Below are positions 53,101 to 63,865 of a DNA stretch of 64,000 bases, piece by piece. How positions within the stretch are numbered: the first letter of the stretch is position 1; the number at the start of each line of letters is the position of its first letter. The DNA is taken from positions 11,798,534 through 11,862,533 of the forward strand of contig NC_048546.1 of NCBI RefSeq assembly GCF_902806685.2, read 5' to 3'. The DNA is from Maniola hyperantus. Taxonomy: Eukaryota > Arthropoda > Insecta > Lepidoptera > Nymphalidae. The position numbers and the translations under genes were made by a program. The notes below the pieces were generated by a model. It had not been told where the DNA came from and made no database searches. It saw only the letters and a list, made by a program, of their open reading frames with translations.

Positions 53101-56100
53101 CGTACTCAGAAGTTATAAATATAAATAAGTATATCGCTGGAAGTTATGCAATTTAAGAGGAATTTAAGCTGATCATAAAAAATCGTATTTTCCTTATTAT
53201 CGATTTTCCTTAAAGTTCACGGGTCATCTACCTACTTGTCTTCGGTGAAATATCTTATAATACGCTTAGGTACGTTATAAGTAGGTACCTCTGCACATAA
53301 ATAGGTAGGTAAGTAGGTACCTACGTACACAGTACACACCTTAATTTTAACGGTGAAGGAAACAACGTGAAAACTGTATTCTATATAGTTTTTCGTATAG
53401 TCTATATTCCATATCATAAGTATATTATATAATAAGTATTCTACTTATATTCTGTATCGTATAGTTCTTCATAATATTCGCAAAGGTGTGCGAAGTCTGC
53501 CAATCAGCATTTGACTAGCGCTAGCAATGAGCGGGGTAGCCAATAACCAGTGGCGTGCAGGTCATAGAGGCATAAATGCACTGCTTACCCCAGTTGTAAT
53601 AGCTCAATGCATAGTTTTCATTATGACCTGCCATTAAACAGGTTCCTACCTAACTAATGCCTACCCTGGCTTCAAACCCTGTGCACGCCACTGCCAATAA
53701 CCCTTCTCATTCTGAGAGCAGACCCACGGGTCTACCTACTAGTAGTGTAGCGGTAATTGCTTGAGACGATGATGATGAAGTACCTATAGTATGCGACCGA
53801 TCGAGATGGCAATCGGGGTATGAAGCGGTGGGACGCCCCGCGCACCCGCACGTCACCCGCCATTGCCATCTCGACCTGTCGCGTACTATACATTCGTCAG
53901 TAACAAGTAAAACGCTTACTTGTCTGCTATCCATCCAGTTATTATCATGGACAGAACCATCCCAGCATTGTGGAGACTTCCAACTAGAGTCGACTTCCAT
54001 GACTGGCAACCCAGGTTGAGCTAAAAAGAAAAAATACAGTAAATTATGTAAACAATACTTAGGTATCTACATACCTAACTACGTAACTACGTACGTAATA
54101 CTGATACTACGTAACTACGTAACTGATAGGTAAATAAATATTTTTGAAATAAAATGGGAACTCTTTAATTTGCAGAGAGAAAAAAAGTAGCCTAGGTCCA
54201 GGTCTTTAACTATTAATCATGCAAAAATTTGCTGCGTTGTTCCGCGCTCGTGGCATGATTGAAGGACAAATCAACAACCAAATCAAACGCACTTTGTATT
54301 TATATGTATTTAGATGTTAATTGCCAATGACATAAGATGGAGCCGATCTACTAACTATGGGCGGGCGAATGGAGCGAGCTATATGCTTCGGGTTTCTCTA
54401 CGTAATCAAATCAGAAATGAGGATCTCGTGGACGGTCGTCACCAAACCGAGTCGCAGGGAGCCGCTGAATTCAGGCGTGCAAGAACGTTGTGTGTGGAAG
54501 ATGGAAGCCCCAACAAGAGACCTATGTCCAGCTGTGGACGTCTATTGGTTGATAATACTAATGATGATGATGATGATGATGTTAGTTATGACTGACTGCA
54601 TCCTTAATTTAGTCTATTTACACAGCTGTAGTTAGGTAGGTAGGTATTTAGGTAACCGTTAAAATATGTAATAACTAATAAGTGCCCTTAAAGTCCTACT
54701 CTGTGCTTAAAGTTTAAACCTCCCAGTTTAACTATAGGTATAAGTAGATAGGTACCTACTCTTTATGGATTTCCTAAGCTACGGTCTAGCTATAATGATA
54801 TTTAACCGGATAGACACAGCTAGTTTGACTTAAAATATACCTAATATTTACTGTACTTAAAATAAATTCCGCAATCATTAGGTCCGCCATGATTTTGAAT
54901 TTCGCCGGATTTGTCCTAATATTATGAAGGACGTTTGAGCGAGGCTATGTAGATCGTTCGTAAACCAGTTTCAATGACGGGGACAGGTATTTTTTAAGTA
55001 AATAAAACAGGTTTCTTAGAATAAGCGTATTTTACTACGTTCGATCTGCACGGGTCACGTGACCTTCTAGGGGCAATGTTCAATGTTCATTTTCCCATAG
55101 TTACCAAATATTATAAAATTAGCACAATATAGGTACAATACCTAATTCAGGTTTTTCTACGCGCTACCGCTATGGCGAACGACATAGGTCATATTGTAAA
55201 ATAATTGCTGACGTAAAATAGTTTTTTTAGGATTCCGTACCTCAAAAGGAAAAACGGAACCCTTTAGGATCACTTTGTTCTATGTCTGTCTGTCAAGAAA
55301 CGTATAGGGTACTTCCTGTTGACTTAGAATCACGAAATTTGGTAGGAAGGTAGGTCTTATGGCAGACGTCATGAGGGGAAAAATCTAAAAACTCTGAATT
55401 TGTGTTTACATCAAACATTACAGACAGACACGTTAATTTTATTTATAAGTATAGATAGTATAGATATGCTAAATCGATTGCGACAATGGACATTAGCCTA
55501 GCTACGTGTGAAATCAGTAGGTCTACCAAGTTTTTTTAGATCTATGATTGACTCATGAATGTATTGCCATCAATGAGAGAACGCATCAGCTACCTACCTA
55601 TATGGATTTTTCATCTCAAGAAGCGAGCGGCAAGCTTAAAAAATGTGGGTCTACAGTTAAACGAACAGGAAATATGAAGTTTTCACAGACATGAAGAGTA
55701 AAAACTAGAAAACCGCAATTTCAGGGTTTCGTACCTCAAAAGGAAAAACGGTTGCAAATTGAGCGTGCGATATCCAAGGATGAAAACTTGACAGACTAGT
55801 GACTACGTATTTTTGACTCATTAACCTCCGCAAGTGGTACGGAATCAGCACACAATCAGTACCTACTTTGAATAGGTGCGTGGGTGCATCTGAGTTCAAA
55901 GTAGCTATAATGTAAGCCAAACTTTGTATATAAGAGGGGAGCAACTGAAGAATAAGACTAGCTATGAATTGCAGCCGAAGGCTACTGCTCCTATGTGTAT
56001 TCATATTATTTACTAGCTAATTAACCCGCGACTTCATCCGCGTGAACTACACAAATTTAAACCACTATTTTACCCCCTTAGAGATTGAATTTTCAAAAAT

Positions 56101-59100
56101 TATTTCTTATCGGATGTCTACGCCATAATAGCTGTCTGCATGCCAAATTTCATCCCGATACGTCCAGTAGTTTGAGCTGTGCTTACTATAGTACTATACT
56201 GTATTGTAACTGACAGACTGATCTATCAACATAGATCAGTCTGTCAGTCACCTTTTCCTTTTATATATTTAGATTATGCATTCCAATTCCACCCTGTATT
56301 TTTGTATAATATATTCCAAATTTACAGAACTATTACTAAATGGATCTACCCGGAAACTCAGCTCATGACCCTTGGCACTAACACCGGTGCAATGAAATAT
56401 GTAGGCGTCGAGGCCTAATCACGAGATAGATCTATTTTTGTACTATCAGATAATATCTAGGTTTATTAATAATGAGGATGTTCTAAGGAAGCTTATATTT
56501 ATACCTAACTAATATAAACTCCTAAACAAATCGTTGCACTACCTTATACGTTTATGGGCTAAGATTATGGTTGTAAGAGCAGGCTTATCTCTATCGACTT
56601 AAAGTTATTATAATTTATTTGACGAGATGGCAATTAAAAACATTATGTATCTTACACACATTTTACAAAATATACATTAGGTCGTAGACCGTTGTCAAAG
56701 TCAAAGTCAAAGTCAAATGATTGATTCAAAATAGGTAATAAATTACTCTTATTGATTGTCTGGTATAGTGTTAGATTTGTAAGATAATATAGTGGTGATA
56801 ATTATTATTATTGTGATTTTATTAGTGACAAATAAGATAAATATCTTTTTGAAGGTTCCGTACCATCGATCGCATTCGAACGTACGGTTCCGTACCTCAA
56901 AAGGAAAAAGGAACCCTTATGGGATCACTTTGTTGTCTGTCGTGTCTGTCAAGAAAACCTGTAGGGTACTTCCCGTTGACCTATGTAGACTCATGAAATT
57001 TGACAGGTAGGCAGGTCTTATAGTACCTACAAATGAAAATACGAAAATTTTCAACTTTCAAAGTAAGATCACTATACCAAATGGGGTATCATTTATTCTA
57101 AAACAGATTTTTAATTTTACTTTTTCACATAATCGTTTGTGAATGTCGAAAAAATACGACTGTAGTACGGAACCCTTGGTGCGCGAGTCTGAATCGCACT
57201 AGGCCGGTTTTTTCTTATTATGGTGCGACTAAATCTGTCCGTCTATCACAGCAGCTTAGTCCAGTAACCATTTTACTAGTGTTGGTAAATAATAATTTTA
57301 TGTAAGCTTGTACTTAGATATAATAGGCTTGGCAAACAGCTATCTGGCGTCAAAGACACACCTTCCTAAACTAGAACTGGTTCTAATGCTAATGCTATGG
57401 CTTGATCGATGATATTTTATCGACTGTCATTTTCAACGTCTAATCAAACTAAAGTTAAATTATACTTAAAGTAATTAACATATTTTATCTAATGAAACAA
57501 TACATTAATTTATCATCACCAGTTAATTTTGATGATTGTATTTATTTTTAGAGTTCCGTATCTCCAGAGAAAAATATGAATCCTTTTCCTATTATTCTTT
57601 GTCTGTTTTATTTGTCACTTCGTTGTCTGTCACTTAGTGACATACATGTGTGTTATGTCACTGTGTTGTTGCAAGCTATCTCTGTACGAAATTTCGTCAA
57701 AATCAGTCGAACGGATGGGCCGCGAAAGGCTAGCAGACAGACAGACACACTTTATATTAGTATGGAAGTATGGATTATCGAACAGATAAAAAAAATTGAC
57801 AAAAATACGTTGCTAAGTAACCTATCGACAGATTACAGATACAATTAGAATTTCGACCGTAAGTAATTACCTACCTCATTGTCATTCAACAGTCAATACC
57901 TGTAGATTTTGTACCTACGTCTATTAATAAATAAAATACCTTGTAGGTACGGGTATAATAGCCTGTTTTATAAAACGAGCTTAGCAAAAAGTTTAAAAAG
58001 ACGTTAGAACTTAGAAGGCATGCGTAACGGAATAAACAATTATGACCATTCCGATTGCGTACATAGGACAGTCCTGTAAATATGTTCTTAATAAAAGCTC
58101 ATATTTTGTCCTGTACCTACTAAAGGTATTGAAAGTAATATGATTAATAAGTAAGTATTTTTTTAACGTGGAAATAAATATATTTACCATAATTTCATGC
58201 CATTGACCGCCCTTGCCGCTTTTCTTTTAATAGGTAGGTAATTCATAACATACATACATAGCTACATAATATATTTTGATAAGGTATTACGTTAAACATA
58301 GATAGAGTACATAAAGTTATTCAACGCTAATCATAATGATCTCCATAATAAGAGGGATCATAAAACTACCTATAAAATATAATATTATTGTTTACTTACT
58401 CTCAAAAAATCATGCATTTATTTATTTATTTTCAAGTTATCTTTCATACACTTAATGTATTTTTATCGCACTTTTCTGTCAATGGCGTTGATTAAGTGTG
58501 TTGTATTTAATCTTATACAATACTATCTGATGCCCTTTTGCTGATTTTTCATGCGAAAAATCACGTCAATCGATTGCTCCGTTGCGAGGTGATTGAAGGA
58601 CAAACCAACAAACAAACACACTTTTGCATAATAAAAAATGGGTACTGATTTCTACCCAGTTTCATAGATTGCAGTCTCTAAAATAATTCTAAGACTTCTT
58701 GAAGACTTGTAAATTTTATGGTTGAACCTAACACGTTTTGAACCTTGAGGGAACCATTTATGTCAATGTTAGTGTTTTGTGTACATTAGTACATTCACCA
58801 GTGGCGGATTTGCCCTAAGGCCCAGTAGGCCCAAGCCTAGGGCGGCCAGGTATTAGGGGCGGCCAATCGTGAAAAAAATTCACTGATGTTATGATAAAAG
58901 CTGGCAATAAAAAATTCGTTAAGCCTAAGTATCGTTAAGGGTACCTAGTCTATTATCATGAGTGCTGAGAAAGGGGCAATCTTATATTTGTAAATACAGT
59001 ATATTAATAAGATGATAATATAGAATCAGTTGCTGATACTCTAATATCTACTCGCTGCATAATTAATTAAATGATTAGGCACTTTCGATTATTTAGAAAC

Positions 59101-59372
59101 GGAAAGAGACAAGAAAAAATTTAAAAAGATCATTTTTTCTTCATATTCACCCAGAACTTACCTCAGAAACGATCGAATTATCATTCTCGTAAATCCACTC
59201 GTGGCATTCTTCTAGTATCTCGAGAAATGTCTGATTTGAACATGTTTGATTTGATTTATCGTACTCCCGCACATCGACAACGGGTCGGAAGCATTTAGCG
59301 TCCACATCATTCGGCCACCAAACTGGTAAATCCACACTTGGATTCGTATCCTCGCATTCTGGGACCAGACAT
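50158..59372 (-). CDS. SLC22-family (organic cation/carnitine transporter-like) membrane transporter, first exon missing, one frame break
   Basis: Minus-strand exons: 59162-59372, 53920-54020, 51922-52073, 51166-51791, 50712-50893, 50158-50316 (stop TAA), GT-AG throughout. They give about 477 residues. Exon 59162-59372 encodes the big extracellular loop (CLVPECED, two NQT sites, several Cys, CHEWIYE). Next come LNLGCQSWKSTLVG and a GWIADKVGRK loop. The long exon has IGGEPNRVLAG, the EGTRW...GR motif of the central cytoplasmic loop and YGLAVHSVLLPGN, then after the frame break GDLLALYTFKKYGRK. The fifth has ELFPTSVRGTLVGVGNTAARVG and the last PETMTLPLFDTI. This motif order defines 12-helix SLC22 major-facilitator transporters (plasma membrane, organic ions or carnitine). 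Substrate cannot be read. The 626-base exon is one base short of the phase required (see findings). The N-terminal 45-50 residues, including helix 1, were not found upstream to 64000. Confidence 0.9.
50390..50545. mobile_element. LINE-derived fragment in the last SLC22 intron
   Basis: 'cgaaaacgcagcgtcggtag', 'cctccactaggtggtcagac', 'ctggactcaagctgtacagg'. This corresponds to the C-terminal region of a LINE ORF2 (the RSVGRP...RW type), with no open frame left. Confidence 0.6.
52265..52751. mobile_element. Tc1/mariner-type MITE (copy of 47630) with a nested MITE
   Basis: Outer ends 'gagtctggctaacgaacg' and 'cttttgttagccagaata'. Inner arms 'cttcagtatggcagcccc' and 'gggctgccatactga'. The middle is interrupted at about 52414-52615 by a copy of the 44110 element. 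It lies in the intron between 51922-52073 and 53920-54020. Confidence 0.75.
52414..52615. mobile_element. Nested MITE, copy of the 44110 family
   Basis: 'aaaaataaattatttcctag', 'attattaaatagagagtctt' and 'gtttatgataaaaagtcgct' match 44110-44356. ATGCCTAT is present near both ends and may be the target duplication, though the exact ends are ambiguous. Confidence 0.65.
52765..52973. mobile_element. Palindromic MITE, family P1, near-complete copy
   Basis: 'acagtagccggcaagaaatg', 'catcgacctttagaatgaga' on the left and 'ctttctaaaggtcgatgtag' and 'atattttctgccacgtag' on the right, with the usual 'agagcgttgtctctgtcac' inner arm. Confidence 0.8.
53480..53770 (+). mobile_element. SINE (second family) 3' part, interrupted by a hAT-type MITE
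   Basis: 'caaaggtgtgcgaagtctgc' and 'caatcagcatttgactagcg' before, 'cccttctcattctgagagca' and a GATGATGA end after the insertion at 53548-53693. It belongs to the SINE family of 9675-9930. Confidence 0.7.
53548..53693 (+). mobile_element. hAT-type MITE with exact 8-bp target duplication
   Basis: Ends CAGTGGCGTGCAG and GCACGCCACTG, flanked by CCAATAAC at 53540-53547 and 53694-53701. 146 bases. Closely similar to 38342-38490. Confidence 0.9.
53786..53890. mobile_element. GC-rich palindromic MITE, family P2, internally deleted
   Basis: Left 'tagtatgcgaccgatcgagat', right 'ttgccatctcgacctgtcg', with the inner part shortened. It ends 30 bases from the splice donor of the 53920-54020 transporter exon. 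Confidence 0.8.
54140..54300 (-). mobile_element. Helitron-like family H1 variant, degraded
   Basis: In minus orientation: 'aatacaaagtgcgtttgatt', 'gtccttcaatcatgccacga', 'aaatttttgcatgattaat', 'ctaggctacttttttt'. Confidence 0.55.
54400..54560 (+). mobile_element. LINE ORF2 C-terminal fragment
   Basis: 'cgagtcgcagggagccgctg', 'aattcaggcgtgcaagaacg', 'tatgtccagctgtggacgtc', then a GAT run near 54560-54580. Overlapping plus frames are left over from the LINE. Confidence 0.6.
55229..55440 (-). mobile_element. Repeat family H4, partial copy in reverse
   Basis: 'aggattccgtacctcaaaagg', 'gtctgtcaagaaacgtatag', 'cacgaaatttggtaggaagg', 'aatttgtgtttacatcaaac'. The second half is missing. Confidence 0.7.
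56015..56272 (-). mobile_element. Helitron-like element, family H3, reverse copy
   Basis: In minus orientation it starts TCTAAATATATAAAAGG, has GACT-type repeats and 'acgtatcgggatgaaatttg', and ends 'gcggatgaagtcgcgggtt' and TAGCTAGT. The GACAGACTGATCTATCAAC region has duplicated into a small hairpin at about 56213-56257. Confidence 0.7.
56846..57213 (-). mobile_element. Repeat family H4, near-complete copy in reverse
   Basis: 'cggttccgtacctcaaaagg', 'gtagggtacttcccgttgac', 'accaaatggggtatcattta' and 'gcactaggccggttttttc'. Internal deletions relative to 27575-28018. Confidence 0.75.
57668..57770 (-). mobile_element. Helitron-like family H1, 5' half
   Basis: In minus orientation: 'ccatactaatataaagtgtg', GTCT units, 'tgctagcctttcgcggccca', 'cgttcgactgattttgacg'. 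Confidence 0.65.
58545..58640 (-). mobile_element. Helitron-like family H1 variant, 5' fragment
   Basis: In minus orientation: 'atgcaaaagtgtgtttgtt', 'tccttcaatcacctcgcaac', 'gattgacgtgatttttcgc'. Confidence 0.6.
58799..58870 (+). mobile_element. Possible hAT-type element 5' end
   Basis: 'cagtggcggatttgccctaa' begins with the CAGTGGCG terminal sequence of hAT elements. The interior 'ggcccaagcctagggcggcc' is GC-rich. The partner end was not located. Confidence 0.4.
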
Positions 59373-60049
59373 CTGAAATAAATTAGCATTTTATTATTCA
59401 ATACAAATTAATAGAAAATGCAGTATGATCACATAATCGTTTTGTGAACTCTGGCCGGTCATCGGTCAACATGAGGCTGTTATTTAAGAATTTATGTCAT
59501 AGTGGATAGATAAACATTATTGTATGTATGAATATTACAAAAAAAGAGAAGTATACAAAAAGGCGTAGACGTACGACATGTCCTGGAGTTGTTTTAAAGG
59601 TTGGTGGTGGTTATAAAACTTGTCGTCTATTTTTATAATGCAAAACGGGTTCTGGACTTAAGAAACTTGATATAAACAGCATTCCGAACTTGTGGGAAAT
59701 TGACGACCCTTAGTGATTAGTGATTATAGCTAGATCTAAGATAGAAATTATATTTATAGAAAACTATTTCTACAATTACTTACTTAAATATTACTACCTA
59801 CAAAAGGACTAATTAACATAACTTTTATTGTAATGAAACTGCATCACCAGACATAAAAAATAACATTGGAACAAATCGTTCAATTATGCCCATCAACAAA
59901 TTACCAGTAAGTGGTTGGTATCAGTTACAGGCTCAATTATGAACCCGCATATTAGACCAATGAAAACTATCTGCCAATGTAGCTATCACATACCTAACAA
60001 CGTAACGACACATACATATTTATAAATTGACATTTTCATATTTTTAGCA

Positions 60050-60625
60050 TAGCTTCAAACAAGCTAATAGAGAGAGAGCCAGCGCGTGCTAGACCTTCGT
60101 TATTTTATAAAAGCTGAAAGTTTTTCTTACCTCCCTATATTGTCCACAATACAGGGAGTAGTTGGTGGTACACCCCGTAACAGACACCCTTAAAGTTTAA
60201 AAATTGAAGAGTGTTTGGGAGGAAGTTGCCACGATAATAAGTGTCTGGCAATGCATCACGTGATTCGTAATAATATTCCGAAGAAAATATTTAAAACAAT
60301 AGACTTTATACTTTGACGTAAGATTTTTACACGTTTATTACCAAGTTATTTCCCAAAGCCACCATCATCCAAGCTTCATAGTCACTGGTCGTTCCTCCCT
60401 GTGTTGGAGACAATACGCAGAAAAACTTTCAGCTTATATCAAATAAGGAAGGTCTAGCATGTGCTGACTCTTAGTCCATTAGATTAAATGAAACTAGATT
60501 TATTTAAGTATGTAGGTGTGTTGGGGACCATACGCAGAGAAACTTTCAGCTTTTATAAAATAAGGAAGGTCTGACACGCACTGGCTCCTTAGTACATTAG
60601 ATTAAATTAAACTAGATTTAGAAAT
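60050..60625. repeat. Three-unit repeat: two direct, one inverted
   Basis: Units of about 90 bases at 60414-60505 and 60532-60622 are direct copies ('aaactttcagctt...ataaggaaggtct...ctggct/gact...ttagattaaa'). A third, inverted and diverged, lies at about 60058-60140 ('gctagaccttcgttatttta', 'aaaagctgaaagtttttc'). 'tccctatattgtccacaata' near the first and 'ggttgtct'-like motifs near the others suggest a larger decayed element. Confidence 0.65.
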
Positions 60626-61990
60626 ATATTTTTGCGTAACATGTTTTTGGACTTATAGAATTTTTTTTCGTTCTTAATATGGAGATGCCAATAATCTTTT
60701 AGGGTTATTCCGCATGGTTGCATTCTTCCTGTGACATCTTAAGAAAGTTCTTAACATTACGTCTGAAATTAGATTTTTCATAGGGTCCGACTTTATCAAT
60801 ATTGTTAAAGTACCAACGACTGTGCACTCTAGTAAATGAAAATTTACATTTGAATTCGTTTATAAACCCAAAGAGAATATAATCATAAAACAAGTCTGGA
60901 ATTGCAAACATGCAATCGCGTATCTTGTTCTTGTATCTGGCACAAATATTTGCCACGAAAGTTGTTAAGAAAAATCTGCCCGGTTGAGCTTCAAAGGATT
61001 AAAATTATATTTATTGTTTTCGTGACTTTTATATTTCCCATTTATGCAAAGGTTAGCTTCCATGCCAGTACCTACCATGTTGCAATGCATTTATTGCAAC
61101 ATCATGCGTGTATATCACAATATAATATCTTTCGTGAGATACCTAGTCGTAATAGCAATCTTCACTGAGACAAAATACGGGATATTAAAAATACCATTAT
61201 AACCATTGTCCTTGTTTTTATTTAGATCAAGGCTTGTACCTATTACCTATGTCAATAAAGATTGCAACAAGAATAGACAATACTTTTACCTACTTATGTT
61301 ATATAGGTAATTTCATTTACATGTCTTAAACACATTCTAAAACACATTTTTAGGTCTCATTTTCAGTTTTTCATTAAATATTTTTATAAGGAAAATGTCC
61401 ATAATATTTGTTGAATTGCAATCAGCGTCTTCACTCATCACGTGATCGATTTAGCAACTGGCATTCGTTCAGTTCGCACCCACTCACGCGCTTTTAGAAC
61501 TTTTGTAATTTGATGATAAATATTTACGAAAATGACCTGTTGTGTTATTATTTACCCGGAAATTTATTTATAACTCGGTACATACTTAGGCCTCTCAGCC
61601 TATTTCAAATACCATATTGTAACCCCCAAAAAGATAATAAGGTAGAGCAAATTCCACTACGTGTTATCTACCTACTATCTATCATCGAAGTTCAACAAGC
61701 TTCTTAAATAACGCAGTGTTGACCGGACAAGGGCTTGTTGAAAGTGATCCCAAAATCTTGTTATTTGCGCCCTTACTGTATTTAAATATAGTTTTATAGT
61801 TGTAAAAATAAAATGATTATACTAACATAGTTTTAAAGCATTGTCAATACTAACAAAATATGGGTCTCTGTTATTTATTTATTTAGTGTGGTAAAATGTT
61901 TCCTTTGAGTTTTTATATTTTACTTAGAAGCCATGACCGTAATATTTATTTAGTTTTACGGTTTTACCTGTGGCCCTACCGCAGTTGTTT
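60626..61990. other. Intergenic or transporter first-intron sequence, no recognised gene
   Basis: A minus frame of 83 codons (60705-60956) ends FLKMSQEECNHAE but matches nothing I know and has no supporting splice context. It might be a LINE tail. The rest is AT-rich. I looked here for the missing transporter first exon and did not find it. Confidence 0.4.
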
Positions 61991-62136
61991 GACAATGTCA
62001 CGATCGCAATCATCTCTGATTGGTTAATGCTCGCTCACTATTGGCCACAATGCATTGTTGCAACAAGAATCGCACAAATTCAGCCAATCAGAACAATTGA
62101 GATTGTAATAATGATTGATGCAGGTTTTAGACAATC
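61991..62136. mobile_element. MITE-like repeat, inverted copy of 45747-45880
   Basis: 'gacaatgtcacgatcgcaat', 'gctcgctcactattggccac', 'aatgcattgttgcaacaaga' and 'ccaatcagaacaattgagat' are reverse complements of the blocks in SMYD5 intron 4. Confidence 0.75.
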
Positions 62137-63037
62137 GCCCTACGGGATTCAGACGTGTCAATTGTCATAAAGTAGGTAAGTTTCGCAGTGATGGTAGGCA
62201 CTAATTACTTAGACAAACTGTAAATACATGGTACTAGTCAAGGTACTCTAAAATGGTATAGAGTTGTTAATGTAAAAGTCAAATGATTTTATTGTTATTG
62301 ATATGCTGAAACTAGATACTGTTTGATGTGTAGGTAATAGGTTCGTGATATAATATTAATTAATCTTATGTTATGCATAATCTGTTTTATATGAAGAACA
62401 CAAATAATTAAAAGCGTTAGTTTGTTTATTAAGCAACGCTACCGAATGAGATTAAATAACTAATCCGGTAATTACGATCAAATGGACCGTGTACTTAGAA
62501 CTAGTTCTTATATTTTAAACATACAATACAGATAACTTCAAAAAATAGAATATGTGATAGGTATAAATTTAATTCAATCAAATGCCTGCTAAATGCCAAG
62601 CAATAACATTGAACGCAATTTTTTTTGGCCTTAAGGTTATGCAGGCGTAATTTTCCTATCAATAGTGATACTTGTTTTAGAATTATTGCATATATAGGAA
62701 TTTTACACTGTTAGTTGATCGCGTACTTGCGACTCGGGACTCGCGTCCGTAGATATGCAAGTTAATGGTTACTGCAAAAGCTTTACGAATTACTATGACA
62801 TAAAAGTCAGTAAGCTCAGATTTATTTATTTGCTTTCATATACATTTAGGATTAATTGATGGATGGGTCATGGGTGCTTTAAGCTAAATATAAGTAAGTA
62901 CATGAGACCCTGTCAGGGTATTGCAAATACAATTTCAGGTACAATAAAATGATAAATATTAAAGATACAATAAGAATAGGATTAAAATTATTAAATTATC
63001 ATTACTAGATATTAAATATTATTCATTTGCGTGCTTA
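62137..63037. other. AT-rich, no recognised feature
   Basis: No open frame of note and no match to any repeat family identified elsewhere in the window. Confidence 0.5.
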
Positions 63038-63220
63038 TCTATAATATAAAAATGAATCGCTAATGTGTTGCTCATCGCAAATCTCGAGAAAAGCTGAACC
63101 GATTTTGCTAATTCTTTTTTTATAATATTCCTTGAAGTACGAGGATGGTTCTTACGGAGAGAAAATTTTTAAAAAATTGAATCGACTGTTAGGCGGAACG
63201 AAGTTCGCCAGGGCAGCTAG
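63038..63220 (+). mobile_element. Helitron-like element, family H2, copy 5, complete
   Basis: TC start (TCTATAATATAAAAATG), 'gcaaatctcgagaaaagct', 'ccttgaagtacgaggatgg', 3' hairpin GGCGGAACGAAGTTCGCC, then 'agggcagctag'. The T after CTAG is the first base of a microsatellite. Confidence 0.8.
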
Positions 63221-63299
63221 TATATTATATTATATTATATTATATTATATTATATTATATTATATTATATTATATTATATTATATTATATTATATTATA
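63221..63299. repeat. ATATT pentanucleotide microsatellite
   Basis: About 15 units of TATAT/ATATT begin at the base after the CTAG of the H2 element and run to 63299 without interruption. Confidence 0.95.
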
Positions 63300-63609
63300 A
63301 TGTAGACTAGAATTTATTATAAAGCAAGATTAGTACAAAATAAAAATAAGGTCAAAGTATAATAGTATTAATACTATAGCTCTTCTTCTTCTTCTTATTA
63401 TTTTGCTCTATGGCTTTTATTAGTGCCACATCAGCACAACGCACTTCGCCAATGTATACGTGGAATTGAAGAGCCACAGAGGGGATAATTCAGTAAACTC
63501 TTAATTTTAATACTCGAAAATAGATTTTGTTATGTTCTACGTCAAATTAAAATTATGCAAGTAGTAAATTAAAAGATTTTGCATCAATTAAAATTCAGTC
63601 ATTATTTTA

Positions 63610-63865
63610 GCGTTCCGTATCTCCTGAGAAAAAAGGAACCCTTGTACTATCACTTCGTTGTCCATCTGTCTATCTGTCATGGGAATTAAAACCTATACCA
63701 AGAAGTATGGCAGATAGGCGTCTTCTAGCACAAGTTAAGGGAAAGTCCTGAAACCGTGAATTTGTGATTAGGCATTAAAAAGTTTAATTTCTTATTCGAT
63801 GGTACGGAATCCTCCTTGTAGGTACGAATCTGACTCGCACTTGACCGTTTTCTTTGAAATTCCAA
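63610..63865 (-). mobile_element. Repeat family H4, shortened copy in reverse
   Basis: 'gcgttccgtatctcctgaga', 'ctatcacttcgttgtccatc', 'gtgaatttgtgattaggca' and 'tctgactcgcacttgaccg'. The middle is deleted. Confidence 0.7.

Noticed and set aside
53707..54009. Minus-strand open frame of 100 codons
   Set aside because: It overlaps the real transporter exon 53920-54020 in the wrong frame and runs on into a P2 MITE. The correct frame is LNLGCQSWKST...GWIADK.
60705..60956. 83-codon minus-strand frame as the missing transporter first exon or a separate gene
   Set aside because: No signal or membrane helix of SLC22 type, no donor in the right phase, and no recognised family. Possibly a LINE tail.
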